A DNA stretch of 20,599 bases, taken from positions 1-20,599 of IMG/VR virus record IMGVR_UViG_3300050821_005864, one strand, 5' to 3'. The position numbers were made by a program, and so were the translations under genes. The DNA is from a virus. The notes below the pieces were generated by a model. That model saw only the letters and a program-made list of their open reading frames with translations. It ran no database searches and was not told where the DNA came from. Every line of letters starts with the position of its first letter. Position 1 is the stretch's first letter. Shown here piece after piece: positions 13,191 through 20,599 of this stretch.

Positions 13191-13587
13191 AGCTTATCCC
13201 CTGTGTATCTCCGAATGGGCCGCCGCCTCCCGGCGAACCTGGCCGTTGTTGCTGCATCAACATCTGCAGCATCTGTGGGTTCATCTGATGAGGCTGTAAA
13301 TTAGGAACCTGTTGTGGAGACATCTGCGCGGGCGGAGGTGATAACGCCCCGGCAAGCTGGCCGATCCCCTTACTAATCCCGCCCATATTCATATTATTCC
13401 CCGTCAGCGGGTTCTGAATTCCGCCAGCTTGGGCTGGTTGCGGCACATTCTGCTGCGGAGGCCCCATTTGCGGATTCGGTGCACCCATCGAATTAAGAGT
13501 GGTTCCTGGAGGCTGAGAAAATGGGGTCGTAGGGGCTTGCTGCCCGCCCATCATAGCCTGAATGCGCGCAAGAAGTTGAGGATCCAT
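13183..13587 (-). CDS. Pro/Gln/Met-rich low-complexity protein, 134 aa
   Basis: The sequence is dominated by Pro, Gln, Gly, Met and Asn (PPAQMSPQQVPNLQPHQMNP), with only a short ordered-looking N-terminus (MDPQLLARIQAMMGG). No family is recognised. It resembles the C-terminal half of the lysozyme encoded just upstream, which has the same GIPG/QQQQ/MQ style. It may be a split-off or duplicated tail of that protein. GGGAT lies 7 nt before the ATG and covers the stop of the lysozyme gene. A disordered structural or scaffolding-type role is possible but unproven. Confidence 0.6.
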   Translation of the reverse strand: MDPQLLARIQAMMGGQQAPTTPFSQPPGTTLNSMGAPNPQMGPPQQNVPQPAQAGGIQNPLTGNNMNMGGISKGIGQLAGALSPPPAQMSPQQVPNLQPHQMNPQMLQMLMQQQRPGSPGGGGPFGDTQGISYG

Positions 13588-13590
13588 TTT

Positions 13591-14451
13591 CTATCCCATC
13601 ATTCCGTAGGGGTACATTCCTTGCATTCCCATCATCCCCAGCCCCGGCATTCCCATCGCGCCGAGAGGAGCGCCTGGAATGCCATGAGCACCGGACGGTA
13701 TTCCTTGCTGTTGCTGCGGAACCAATGAAGCCAACAACGCTGCCGCCTGAGGATTTGGCTGATGAATGCCTAAATTTGGCGCCTGCATAGGCGTGATTTG
13801 CTGTTGCTGCTTTCCAAACGCCTGTCCAAGCTTTTGTAGATCACCCTGCTTATTCATGGCCTGCAATCCGCCCCCGATGTTTCCTTGAGCAAATAGACTA
13901 GCGGGAGAAGGCTGATCAGCAGGGGTTGCCGGAGCCGTTGCAACGGCGGGAGTAGAGGTCAATGTCGTACCCGTCGGAGCCGGGGTTGGATTCGGGGCAG
14001 AACCTGCTTTTCCTGGAACGAATTCATTATCGGCATTGAGCGATCCAACTTGGGAACCTCCTTGATAACGTTGCTGCCAATTGTTGACTTTAGGAGCTTC
14101 ATATTGCGTCGTCCAGATATTAGTTGCATCAGCAGCTGTCTTCGCTCCTTGCAGCCCTTGCAAGACATGTGAATACGGCCCCACTAGTTCCGACTTCATG
14201 AATTGCCATTGCGTATTGGGATCGGTATTACTAGTTCCCAACGTCTTAGCCATCTGCTGGAGACCAGCCTTGCGTGGACCGGTCCATTGAGCAATACCAA
14301 AATCGCCACCAGCGCCAACCGCAGTCGGGTCAAGATTGTAATGACTCTCGCCCCCCAACGAATATAGAACACCAAGCGCAGATTGAGGCGGTAATCCCAA
14401 TTCGCCGGTAAGCTTATTGAATATAAACTGTCTATTGTCGCTATCGGCCAA
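13591..14451 (-). CDS. Phage tail lysozyme (Phage_lysozyme2-like) with disordered C-terminus
   Basis: The first 125 residues match the tail-tip lysozyme type: IFNKLTGELGLPPQSALGVLYSL, then GGESHYNLDP with probable catalytic Glu35, then DFGIAQWTGPRKAGLQQ. The enzyme would cut peptidoglycan locally as DNA enters the cell. The remaining 160 residues are Pro/Thr/Gln/Gly-rich and end in a Gly/Met-rich stretch, probably a flexible linker to the particle. The start is TTG at 14451, supported by AAGGAG (14466-14461) 9 nt upstream and by an in-frame stop just before it. The gene overlaps the upstream S74-like gene by 11 nt. In T7 the lytic domain is fused to gp16; here it stands alone among ejection-type genes. 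Confidence 0.8.
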   Translation of the reverse strand: MADSDNRQFIFNKLTGELGLPPQSALGVLYSLGGESHYNLDPTAVGAGGDFGIAQWTGPRKAGLQQMAKTLGTSNTDPNTQWQFMKSELVGPYSHVLQGLQGAKTAADATNIWTTQYEAPKVNNWQQRYQGGSQVGSLNADNEFVPGKAGSAPNPTPAPTGTTLTSTPAVATAPATPADQPSPASLFAQGNIGGGLQAMNKQGDLQKLGQAFGKQQQQITPMQAPNLGIHQPNPQAAALLASLVPQQQQGIPSGAHGIPGAPLGAMGMPGLGMMGMQGMYPYGMMG

Positions 14452-15631
14452 GGCTCAATGCTCCTTGAACACCCCGCCGAATTTTTGGCCTCGGCAATGC
14501 CATGATTCCGGCCCCCGGCGCAATCGCCTTGCTGCCCGCGATGCTAACAACCTTGCTTGGATCCTGCTTCTGAATGTCCTGTGCCATCGGTCCGACAACC
14601 TTCGGATATGATTTCGGGTCGCCCTTGTAGCGATAGGCGTACATATCGAGGCCGCCCTGCTTACCAAGCTTCTTAATGTCGGTCTTCTGTTCACGATCGG
14701 AGCTGAACATCCCGCCTAGAATAGTGCCGACACCCAACATAGCCTGCATCGGATCCGTTGATGTCTGAACGTTCTGTGTTCCCGATGTGGTTTGAGACTG
14801 ACCATAAGGCGTCATTCCTAACGACGCCAGCAGAGTGTTCATCTGGGTGGTTGGGTAATTCCACGCCTGATTGAACTGGTTCATATTCGCAGCAATTTGA
14901 TTCTGTGCTTGCGTCTGTTCCTGTTGACCCGCGCTCCCGAGCGCCAAGCTCTGAATGTATGCATTTTGATTTTGCAAATTGCCGATATTGGAAAGCGCAT
15001 TCGTTGCCCCAAGCTGATTTTGCTGGCCCTGCAACACTGCCTGTTGATTGCCCTGAGCCGCCTGCAACTGGCGAGTGAGATCCCCGGTCGCGCCAGCCTG
15101 AGCTTGGCCGAAATTGGCCTGGTTCAGTTGGGAGGCCATATTCGCCATATTCAGCGCGCCTTGAGCCTGCGTAACGCCCGCCTGAACACCTTGACGCGAC
15201 CCGCCGAATGCGTTGGAGGACGCCGCTTGATCCGCTTGCTGAGCCTGTGTCTGTTGCAAGTTTTGCTGCATGATCGGCAGCGTCGTATTGATGACGCTCT
15301 GGGTAAAGGGATTCATATAAGGTGATAGATTGGTGTTCGCCAACGCTCCCGCCGTGACTTGGGGCGCACCTTGCCCTAGAACACCAAGAGCACCAGCCGT
15401 TGCAGCGTTATACTGCGGCGCGCTCGCCCCAGGCATGCTTGCCGCAACATCCCAAGACTGCTGCTGTTGCGGCGCAACACTAGCGACTTGTTGGCCCTGA
15501 TATTGCTGAAGGGGCCGGTTCGCGACATCCTGAGCAAATGCATAGTTCTGTTGCGCCGCCTGATTTACCCAGGGGGGCAATTGAGTCTGCGAAACCTGAT
15601 TAGAGGTCTGGGTAGTTCCTGACCCGCCCAT
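14441..15631 (-). CDS. Gln/Ala/Asn-rich virion protein with C-terminal S74-like chaperone domain
   Basis: This 396-aa protein begins with a Gln-rich segment, and residues 25-300 are a long Ala/Gln/Asn-rich, largely helical region. It then carries, at about 310-370, a sequence typical of the intramolecular-chaperone (peptidase S74) family: SSDREQKTDIKKLG, MYAYRYKGDP and VVGPMAQDIQKQDPSKVV. In tail spikes that domain trimerises the protein and cleaves itself off at the Ser of SD with help from Lys. Here it sits near the C-terminus with about 26 further residues after it and is shorter than usual, so cleavage is uncertain. AAGGAAC lies 9 nt before the ATG. Position between the GNAT-like and lysozyme genes resembles the gp14 slot of T7-like phages. 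Confidence 0.75.
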   Translation of the reverse strand: MGGSGTTQTSNQVSQTQLPPWVNQAAQQNYAFAQDVANRPLQQYQGQQVASVAPQQQQSWDVAASMPGASAPQYNAATAGALGVLGQGAPQVTAGALANTNLSPYMNPFTQSVINTTLPIMQQNLQQTQAQQADQAASSNAFGGSRQGVQAGVTQAQGALNMANMASQLNQANFGQAQAGATGDLTRQLQAAQGNQQAVLQGQQNQLGATNALSNIGNLQNQNAYIQSLALGSAGQQEQTQAQNQIAANMNQFNQAWNYPTTQMNTLLASLGMTPYGQSQTTSGTQNVQTSTDPMQAMLGVGTILGGMFSSDREQKTDIKKLGKQGGLDMYAYRYKGDPKSYPKVVGPMAQDIQKQDPSKVVSIAGSKAIAPGAGIMALPRPKIRRGVQGALSLGR

Positions 15632-15991
15632 CTACATGTTCCTTTGATATATGAATGAGCGAGCTTTCACTCTCCAGCCGCGCTTTCTGGCATCTGGGAG
15701 CCAGCCCTTCCGGCCATAAGCATTGATGACTCCGATTCCCATAGTCGCGGCGAACTCGAGTACTCGATCATGCAATACTCTAAGATCATCTATATCACCG
15801 ACCACCGCAACAATTTCCAGCACTCTAGCTTTCGGATATATTGATATCTGAGTAATTGCCCAACTATTGTTCTCGGCGAATGACTGCATCTTGCCTCGAG
15901 CAATCGCCGTCAAGATATCCTGCACCGAATACAGGCCCCCCATTCGGTCTAGAACCCGAGCCAACTTGCGATGATAAATCGCGTCGTTCAC
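15632..15991 (-). CDS. GNAT-like small protein of the virion cluster (T7 gp13-like position)
   Basis: This 119-aa protein has the layout of small GNAT-fold phage proteins next to ejection genes: a helical start (SVQDILTAIARGKM), beta strands AITQISIYPKARVLEIVAVVG, helix DLRVLHDRVLEFAATMG, and the ending VINAYGRKGWLPDARKRGWRV. The GRKGW...RGW signature near the end is the best clue. Whether it binds acetyl-CoA is unclear, because the classic Q/RxxGxG/A loop is not seen. The start is GTG at 15991, overlapping the upstream stop as GTGA. The stop lies next to the ATG of the S74-like gene. It may be a structural rather than catalytic use of the fold. Confidence 0.6.
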   Translation of the reverse strand: MNDAIYHRKLARVLDRMGGLYSVQDILTAIARGKMQSFAENNSWAITQISIYPKARVLEIVAVVGDIDDLRVLHDRVLEFAATMGIGVINAYGRKGWLPDARKRGWRVKARSFIYQRNM

Positions 15992-16260
15992 TGAGGCGTA
16001 CTCGATCCAGGCGGCACCTGAACTGCCGTAAAAGTCCCATTATCTGATACTGTTAACTTCCACACCAATCCCCCAGGCGACGATATCAGCATAATGCTAG
16101 GAATAGCGGTGCTCATTGGAATTTTGGACTGCAGTTGTTGGTTAATCCACGTGTTTAATCGGCGCAGGTAATCAACCAACTGCGGCGGAGCCTTCGGCAT
16201 GCTCGGAATATCGGGAGGAGGCGCTCCAACTGGCGTGTTGAGCCCAGGAATGGCTGCCAT
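15988..16260 (-). CDS. Small virion-cluster protein with Pro-rich N-terminus, 90 aa
   Basis: I recognise no family. Residues 1-27 are Pro-rich (LNTPVGAPPPDIPSMPKAPP). Next comes a helix, LVDYLRRLNTWINQQLQSKI, and then a beta-rich C-terminal half (IMLISSPGGLVWKLTVSDNGTFTAVQV). Small proteins of this layout often accompany phage tail genes. AGGAGATAG lies immediately before the ATG, one of the best ribosome-binding sites in the late operon, so it is probably made in quantity. Both ends overlap neighbours (TAATG upstream, GTGA downstream). Confidence 0.65.
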   Translation of the reverse strand: MAAIPGLNTPVGAPPPDIPSMPKAPPQLVDYLRRLNTWINQQLQSKIPMSTAIPSIMLISSPGGLVWKLTVSDNGTFTAVQVPPGSSTPQ

Positions 16261-17795
16261 TATCTATCTCCTCTTGGAACCGCATCGTAAAGATGCTGAC
16301 CAACGGCGAATGGAACCACCGGGGTTCCACCGATGCTCAACCTCATGCGAATATCGCGACCAGTCACCCTTGCGTCGACATACCCATCGGAGCGAATTGG
16401 AACCGGCGGTGACCAATATCCTGCCGTTCCCTGCGAACGCGACATGCTTGACCAAAATGAGAACAATAAATTGGATGGAGGATTCTTAATATCCGGAATA
16501 ACCTGTTTAAGCGTTGTTAGCCGAGTTCCAGATGCGATATTTAGATCGAACGTCTCGGCGAATGGTAACGAAGCATTCACGTAGACTTGCCCCAACTCAT
16601 GTTGGAACGCAATCAATCCATCGGCGAGGATAGGCTGAACAGTATAGCTCGAAGTGATCCCCGCTGAACGACTCATCTGACCTTGCGACCACCAACCTTC
16701 TTTATAATTGTAGAACACACATCTTGTATTGTGGGGCTGGTTATTCTGTGGGTAGAACCACCAGAACTCATTAAATTCAGAATCATGGTAAGCGAATGCC
16801 TGCTCCCTCACATTCGCAGGATCAATATCATCAGTGATCCACGGACGAACCAGACAAGCTACTGGAGCGATGGTAGTTCCATCAAACGAGAACAAACCCT
16901 GATCGCTCATCCAGAGAACATAGCTAGAAGTTGTGGTGATTGATAAGGGTGACCACGGAGTGCAATTATCTGCTAATTCAACGTAGTTGTAAACAAACGG
17001 CAAACCTAGAAATTGGACCAGATACGCTTTTTTAGCAGTAAACATTAGCGTCCCAAACCGTCCGGACACCGCTGTAATGATAGGCGACGCTGGTTCAATA
17101 TCAAGGTATCCAGCTTGATTGGTGACGCTGGTGTAATTCCAATCTGTCATCACTTCTTGATCGCACCACCCGAAGCGCCGGAATGATCCGCCACCGGTGG
17201 TTCCGTCCTCAGTGGTTCCGAACATAATGATGAACCGCTGCGCCGTAACAACGAAACAACGCCCCATCGGAGAACCAGCGACCTTGGTTAACAACGTTCC
17301 CGCAGCGGCGGAGGGGTCCCAAGATAGCAAATTGCCATCCGCCGAATATTGGACCACCAAGATTTGGCCGAAATTATCAACCGACCATATGTTCGGAATT
17401 TGGTCGACGCTGAGAATACTGCTCGAAGCGCGCGGCGTTCCGTAAGTATCTTCGCCATATTGAAGATCGCCGTATCCTCCTTGAGTAGGCAAAGGTGGGG
17501 CAGGCCAACCACCGGTCGGCGTAATTTCAGTTAACGTTCCAGATGTATCAACGTAAACATTCTGCTCACAAACATAAGCAACGTGATAGACTCCTTCGAG
17601 GTCGTACCAACCGTGAATAGCCTTACATCGCGATGCGAACGAATACGTATACTGAGCTTGGCCACCGATCGGCTGCATCTCTCCCTCGATCCAGCGGAAC
17701 AAATTAACCTCCGCCCAATTAGTCGAGGCCATATTTTTAGTAGGCATCGTTACGACGCCGGGAGGGATTTGAATTGGTTTGAACGGTGTGCTCAT
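16260..17795 (-). CDS. Beta-propeller-like phage tail/nozzle structural protein, 511 aa
   Basis: The N-terminus ([38 protein letters not shown]) matches a common phage structural family whose members begin with PPG..., then W..(V/A)NLVRW.EG...P(V/I)GGW. Repeated beta segments follow along the whole length: [46 protein letters not shown] and [10 protein letters not shown]. Such proteins form beta-propellers at the tail end of podovirus-type particles, comparable in role to T7 gp12 or the P22 stabilisation proteins. A tail-nozzle role is inferred from family style and from its place between the tail collar and ejection genes. The ATG overlaps the upstream stop (ATGA). Length is normal and no break is seen. 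Confidence 0.7.
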   Translation of the reverse strand: MSTPFKPIQIPPGVVTMPTKNMASTNWAEVNLFRWIEGEMQPIGGQAQYTYSFASRCKAIHGWYDLEGVYHVAYVCEQNVYVDTSGTLTEITPTGGWPAPPLPTQGGYGDLQYGEDTYGTPRASSSILSVDQIPNIWSVDNFGQILVVQYSADGNLLSWDPSAAAGTLLTKVAGSPMGRCFVVTAQRFIIMFGTTEDGTTGGGSFRRFGWCDQEVMTDWNYTSVTNQAGYLDIEPASPIITAVSGRFGTLMFTAKKAYLVQFLGLPFVYNYVELADNCTPWSPLSITTTSSYVLWMSDQGLFSFDGTTIAPVACLVRPWITDDIDPANVREQAFAYHDSEFNEFWWFYPQNNQPHNTRCVFYNYKEGWWSQGQMSRSAGITSSYTVQPILADGLIAFQHELGQVYVNASLPFAETFDLNIASGTRLTTLKQVIPDIKNPPSNLLFSFWSSMSRSQGTAGYWSPPVPIRSDGYVDARVTGRDIRMRLSIGGTPVVPFAVGQHLYDAVPRGDR

Positions 17796-18550
17796 TGGTA
17801 CCGAATGATGAAGTTGACCCCTAGATAAGGAGGCATGTTATTGTGCGGCCCATTGCCTCCAAAATTTTGAATGCTGATGCCAGTCGCAGCACCTTCAACC
17901 TGCACGCCAGTCGCTGCCGCGTTGATGTTCGCTACCTGAGGCTGAATTCCGATGCCAGTGCCCGCCGCATCCGTTGCGCCGAGCGTCTCAGCTTGCGGCG
18001 GATAGCCACCCGTATTCCTAGCCCCGCCATCATGCACGCCACCGCCATGAACATGACCAGGATCACTGACGCCATGGCCATGGGGAGATTGACTGTGATT
18101 GTGCGTCGGATCGTAAAGCGGATGGGCATGAGTTGGGTCACTAACGCCATGATCATGGGCAGGTAATTCGTTGACATTCAAAGTATGAGTTGATTCTCCA
18201 CCCGTCGCTGCCAACGGAAGACTCGCGCTAGCCCCGATCGGAAATATATTTTGCATAGGGGGTAAATTAAAATTTGCGCCTGAACCGCCGTAAGTATACT
18301 GAATGACGTTAAACAGCGCTGCATAAGTAGTAGTGCTCAGCGAAGAACCGTCGCAGATTAGCCAATTTGCAGGCGGCGTTGGTGTAAACCACAACGCACC
18401 GGAACCAACCGGAGAAATGCCCGCCGCATTGTCAAACACTTGATCATCAATCAAATCAAGATCTGAATTAAGTTTGTTTCCCCAAGTTGCCGCGCTCGCG
18501 GCGACTTCCGGCTTTACCCAACCATAATTCTTAGTGATTGTATCAGCCAT
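17792..18550 (-). CDS. Tail collar-domain protein with His-rich HxH segment
   Basis: Residues about 48-105 ([24 protein letters not shown], then [12 protein letters not shown]) match the phage tail collar domain of short tail fibres. Residues 130-173 carry five HxH motifs (HDH 132, HAH 141, HNH 150, HGH 157, HVH 166) within DPTH/DPGH repeats. In T4 gp37 and similar fibres, HxH triplets in a trimer bind iron ions and stiffen a slender needle, so metal-threaded trimerisation is a reasonable guess. The C-terminus has repeats of ATG(I/V)xIQ and ends [17 protein letters not shown], the usual end of this family. GGGGAGAT sits before the ATG, and the gene overlaps the holin-like gene by 8 nt. Role: adhesion or distal fibre. 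Confidence 0.85.
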   Translation of the reverse strand: MADTITKNYGWVKPEVAASAATWGNKLNSDLDLIDDQVFDNAAGISPVGSGALWFTPTPPANWLICDGSSLSTTTYAALFNVIQYTYGGSGANFNLPPMQNIFPIGASASLPLAATGGESTHTLNVNELPAHDHGVSDPTHAHPLYDPTHNHSQSPHGHGVSDPGHVHGGGVHDGGARNTGGYPPQAETLGATDAAGTGIGIQPQVANINAAATGVQVEGAATGISIQNFGGNGPHNNMPPYLGVNFIIRYQ

Positions 18551-18728
18551 GCGGCGGATCTCCCCTCTTCGAGAACCAATAACCGGCGATGATCGCGCTC
18601 ACTCCTGGAATTGTGATCAAAAGCTTATCAACCACCTTCTCGTTATGAATGACTTCGGTGCCCATCAATATCATCGCCACGCTAACCAAGACGCCCCAAA
18701 CAAGAGTAACGATAAGATCGGGTCTCAT
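18543..18728 (-). CDS. Holin-like two-helix membrane protein
   Basis: From the ATG at 18728 the protein is 61 aa, with two hydrophobic helices ([19 protein letters not shown] and [17 protein letters not shown]) separated by a charged loop (HNEKVVDK) and followed by a basic tail (SKRGDPPHG). This size and topology fit a class II holin, which would open the inner membrane for the endolysin encoded directly upstream. An ATG at 18743 in the same frame would add MDLCN but overlaps the endolysin end. Neither start has a strong ribosome-binding site, so translation may be coupled to the endolysin gene. The gene order endolysin then holin is the reverse of the lambda order but common enough in phages. 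Confidence 0.7.
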   Translation of the reverse strand: MRPDLIVTLVWGVLVSVAMILMGTEVIHNEKVVDKLLITIPGVSAIIAGYWFSKRGDPPHG

Positions 18729-18729
18729 A

Positions 18730-19179
18730 TTACACAAATCCATTGCGAGTGCCGCGATGATCGATGGTCAAAGCCATGTGACGCGGTACATTAGCACTCA
18801 AGCCTAAATGCACCCATGTGCCATACTCATATATTAATTGATCGATGCCCAATTTTTTCATATGTTGCTCAAGCTCTTTGCAAATCTGTTTCGGCGTCCC
18901 GAAATCAGGACAATAGAAATCAACCGCTAATCCGCTCATGTGAGCAGAATTCTTGGAACCTCCGACCGCTGCATTAACTTGCGGGCCGCGATAGCCAGAC
19001 GTAATAAATATTGGCTTGTCGTTCAAGAGTATGCGAACTTCCTCCATTACCTTAGCTATACGCTGGAGGTTCTTGTATTCATAACTTTGCGGCGACGGTA
19101 CATTTGAAATATTCCTACGCGCCGCTGTCTCACTAACGGTGAACTCTTCCAACGTAAAATGCTCTGTGAGTTGAGTCAT
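18730..19179 (-). CDS. Peptidase M15-type endolysin
   Basis: This 149-aa zinc peptidase is of the M15A/VanY-like type used as phage endolysin to cut peptide cross-links in the cell wall. The N-terminal part (EHFTLEEFTVSETAARRNISN) is the common lead-in. The core has SGYRGPQVNAAVGGSKNSAHMSGLAVDF with zinc ligands His80 and Asp87, and the third ligand His124 in WVHLGL. Glu118 nearby is a possible catalytic base. The ligand set is complete. There is no signal peptide, so release needs the holin-like protein encoded next. The ATG overlaps the upstream stop (ATGA), with AAGGGTGGG upstream as ribosome-binding site. Confidence 0.88.
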   Translation of the reverse strand: MTQLTEHFTLEEFTVSETAARRNISNVPSPQSYEYKNLQRIAKVMEEVRILLNDKPIFITSGYRGPQVNAAVGGSKNSAHMSGLAVDFYCPDFGTPKQICKELEQHMKKLGIDQLIYEYGTWVHLGLSANVPRHMALTIDHRGTRNGFV

Positions 19180-19394
19180 GTATTCCCACCCTTCTTGATC
19201 ACCTGAATAGGTGGAACAATATGTTCGGGTGGCGCAGCGGTTTTAGGTTCGTTGCCCTCATCCAACCACGTCAGATAGTCTTGATAGTCGATGTTGGCCG
19301 GATCGAACGGGATGAACGCGCCATCTTCATCGCGCTGGATCGATCTGTCACTGACTTGGCCCCGCATGTGATCCCAGACTTGCGTGTAGGTCAT
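19176..19394 (-). CDS. Small protein following the tail fibre gene, 72 aa
   Basis: No function is assigned. The sequence DRSIQRDEDGAFIPFDPANIDYQDYLTWLDEGNEP is a pattern I associate with short proteins commonly encoded beside phage tail-fibre genes, including C-terminal parts of fibre-associated proteins. The rest is Pro-rich and ends in Lys/Gly. The ATG at 19394 is preferred because GGAG lies 8 nt upstream. The TTG at 19400 would place that site too close. The start sits 3 nt after the end of the fibre gene, and the end overlaps the endolysin start. It may help assemble or cap the fibre. Confidence 0.65.
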   Translation of the reverse strand: MTYTQVWDHMRGQVSDRSIQRDEDGAFIPFDPANIDYQDYLTWLDEGNEPKTAAPPEHIVPPIQVIKKGGNT

Positions 19395-19396
19395 AG

Positions 19397-20599
19397 TCAA
19401 AGCTCCGCACTTAATTGCAATTGTCCAGTACCTTGATAGACAGTGACCGCACGATTGCTAAATGGCGCTGACGCTGTTGCCTCAAACTCGAGCACATCGA
19501 CTGAACTTTCGTTTGCGCCAATAGTAGTTAGCCCATAAGGGTTCACGCCATCATAAGCAGCAATAGCAAACGGCATCGTAATGGTCGGCGCTGCTCGCAT
19601 AGTTACTGGGTGATGACAACTTAAACGACTTAATGCTGTTGATGGCAACGTTCCAGAAACGAGGCCTTTTAGTGGCGGCACACCCTGATAATAATACCTC
19701 TGGCAATCGATCAGGCTCTTGGCTAACGACTGCCGATTATAGGGCGTTGCTACGGAGCCGACCTCCAACTTGACGCCAGTCACATAGAAGGTCGCGCCAT
19801 TAGTGGCGACGACGCTGACCGAACCAGTTACACCGTTGTACGCAGCCGACGCCCATGTGTTGGCTGGACCGCGATGGCTTGATCCTGAGCCAAGATCAAA
19901 AACAACATTTACCGAACCGGCATTACCGCTCATCACCCACGTTCCAGCGGTATCGCCGGGGATCGTAATGGTGATCTTGAACCAACCAGCCGCTGGAATA
20001 GAGTAAGAGAATGGATAAGATCGAGTACCGGCGTAATTCTGAACACACCCGCTGAATGTGCCGATCAGGCTAGAGAACACAAAGAATGATAGTGTCGCAG
20101 GTTGCGCACCTGTCGTTCCCCACATAAAGTCACTAACCATATCGGCTTCAATCGACTGACAGAATATGAATTGATCGGCAGCTACCGATGCATAAGCCGA
20201 TGATGACTGAAACCCAAGGCAATACGGAAAGCCAAAACTGGCTGCCGGTCCACCTTGACCATTAAGATTACGCCCCCACGTTCCTTTGCTGGCTTGTGCT
20301 CCGTAATAAAACCATCGATCAACCGTATAGGGGAGTGTTGTCGCCGCCGTCCCACTCCCCCCGCCGTTGCGCTGATCGATCCGCATGTCGCCGTTAATGA
20401 GCCTGTTATCGCCATAGCGCACGCCGTCGACATATTGCTTAGTCGCGGCCTGTAAATTGGCGGCAGGATCAGCGGCGAGAACGATGGGACCGCTCATGTT
20501 GCCGCCCGCCAGCGGCAGGAAGGCTACGCTCAAGCCGCTCGCGGCCCATTTCACCCCGTCCCAAACCCAAGTCACGCCCGCAGCGGTGAACTGCTGGCC
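19397..20599 (-). CDS. Tail fibre / receptor-binding protein, 5' end cut by the window edge
   Basis: The reading frame is open to the last base of the window, so the N-terminus is missing. The visible 400 residues begin with FTAAGVTWVWDGVKWAASG, then LPLAGGNMSGPIVLAADPAANLQAATKQYVDG. That is the usual particle-side linker of phage fibres. The rest is a beta-rich, Ser/Gly/Thr-rich body with a carbohydrate-binding-like jelly-roll look (DNRLINGDMRIDQRNGG, YTVDRWFY, FYVTGVKLEVGSVATPY). These DNRLINGDM...VDRW...GVQLE-type modules are widespread in phage fibres and bacterial surface proteins. The role is host surface recognition. An internal GTG at 20575 is unlikely to be the true start because family sequence continues upstream of it. 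Confidence 0.82.
   Translation of the reverse strand, partial: GQQFTAAGVTWVWDGVKWAASGLSVAFLPLAGGNMSGPIVLAADPAANLQAATKQYVDGVRYGDNRLINGDMRIDQRNGGGSGTAATTLPYTVDRWFYYGAQASKGTWGRNLNGQGGPAASFGFPYCLGFQSSSAYASVAADQFIFCQSIEADMVSDFMWGTTGAQPATLSFFVFSSLIGTFSGCVQNYAGTRSYPFSYSIPAAGWFKITITIPGDTAGTWVMSGNAGSVNVVFDLGSGSSHRGPANTWASAAYNGVTGSVSVVATNGATFYVTGVKLEVGSVATPYNRQSLAKSLIDCQRYYYQGVPPLKGLVSGTLPSTALSRLSCHHPVTMRAAPTITMPFAIAAYDGVNPYGLTTIGANESSVDVLEFEATASAPFSNRAVTVYQGTGQLQLSAEL

Noticed and set aside
18597-18728. Membrane protein as a signal-anchored spanin instead of holin
   Set aside because: It has two hydrophobic helices, no lipobox and no periplasmic coiled coil, so a spanin is unlikely.

Overview
This is a segment of a tailed-phage genome (or prophage-like contig), laid out as two convergent blocks. 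No host housekeeping genes, rRNA, tRNA, CRISPR array or transposase are visible. The virion genes (beta-propeller nozzle-like protein, GNAT-like small protein, S74-like protein, separate lysozyme, two large Ala/Gln/Gly-rich proteins) recall a podovirus tail and ejection cluster. That morphology is inferred. Terminase, portal and capsid genes lie outside the window.

Left block, + strand, 1-8758 (early/metabolic). A PEP-CTERM secreted protein gene has its own promoter and a strong hairpin behind it. Two unassigned phage genes follow, then a 590-aa family-A DNA polymerase with intact 3'-5' exonuclease. A new promoter then starts a compact run: two small ORFs, a VRR-NUC-like nuclease, a DUF6378-like protein, a PurA homologue of PurZ type, a MazG-like pyrophosphohydrolase, three small ORFs, a SNF2-like helicase and a small HTH protein. 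Most junctions overlap by 1-4 nt. Three promoters share one architecture: TTGAC(A/G), a 17-bp spacer, and a TGn-extended -10.

The central inference is that this phage replaces adenine with 2-aminoadenine (base Z). The PurA-like protein carries Ser where PurA has its catalytic Asp (GSEGKG instead of GDEGKG) and has lost the Lys/Asp pair that recognises guanine of GTP. It sits with a MazG-like enzyme (MazZ role: dGTP to dGMP) and a PolA-type polymerase (DpoZ role). No HD-domain dATPase (DatZ) is in the window.

Right block, - strand, 20599-8829 (late). In transcription order: a tail fibre running off the right edge, a small fibre-linked protein, an M15 endolysin, a holin-like membrane protein, a His-rich tail-collar protein, a beta-propeller structural protein, two small proteins, a Gln-rich protein with an S74-like C-terminus, a phage lysozyme, two Pro/Gln/Gly-rich proteins, an 80-aa repeat protein and two large putative internal virion proteins. 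Neighbours overlap or abut, so this looks like one operon whose promoter lies beyond 20599. The blocks converge at 8759-8828.

The PEP-CTERM signal suggests a Gram-negative host with an exosortase system, probably a proteobacterium. That is inference.
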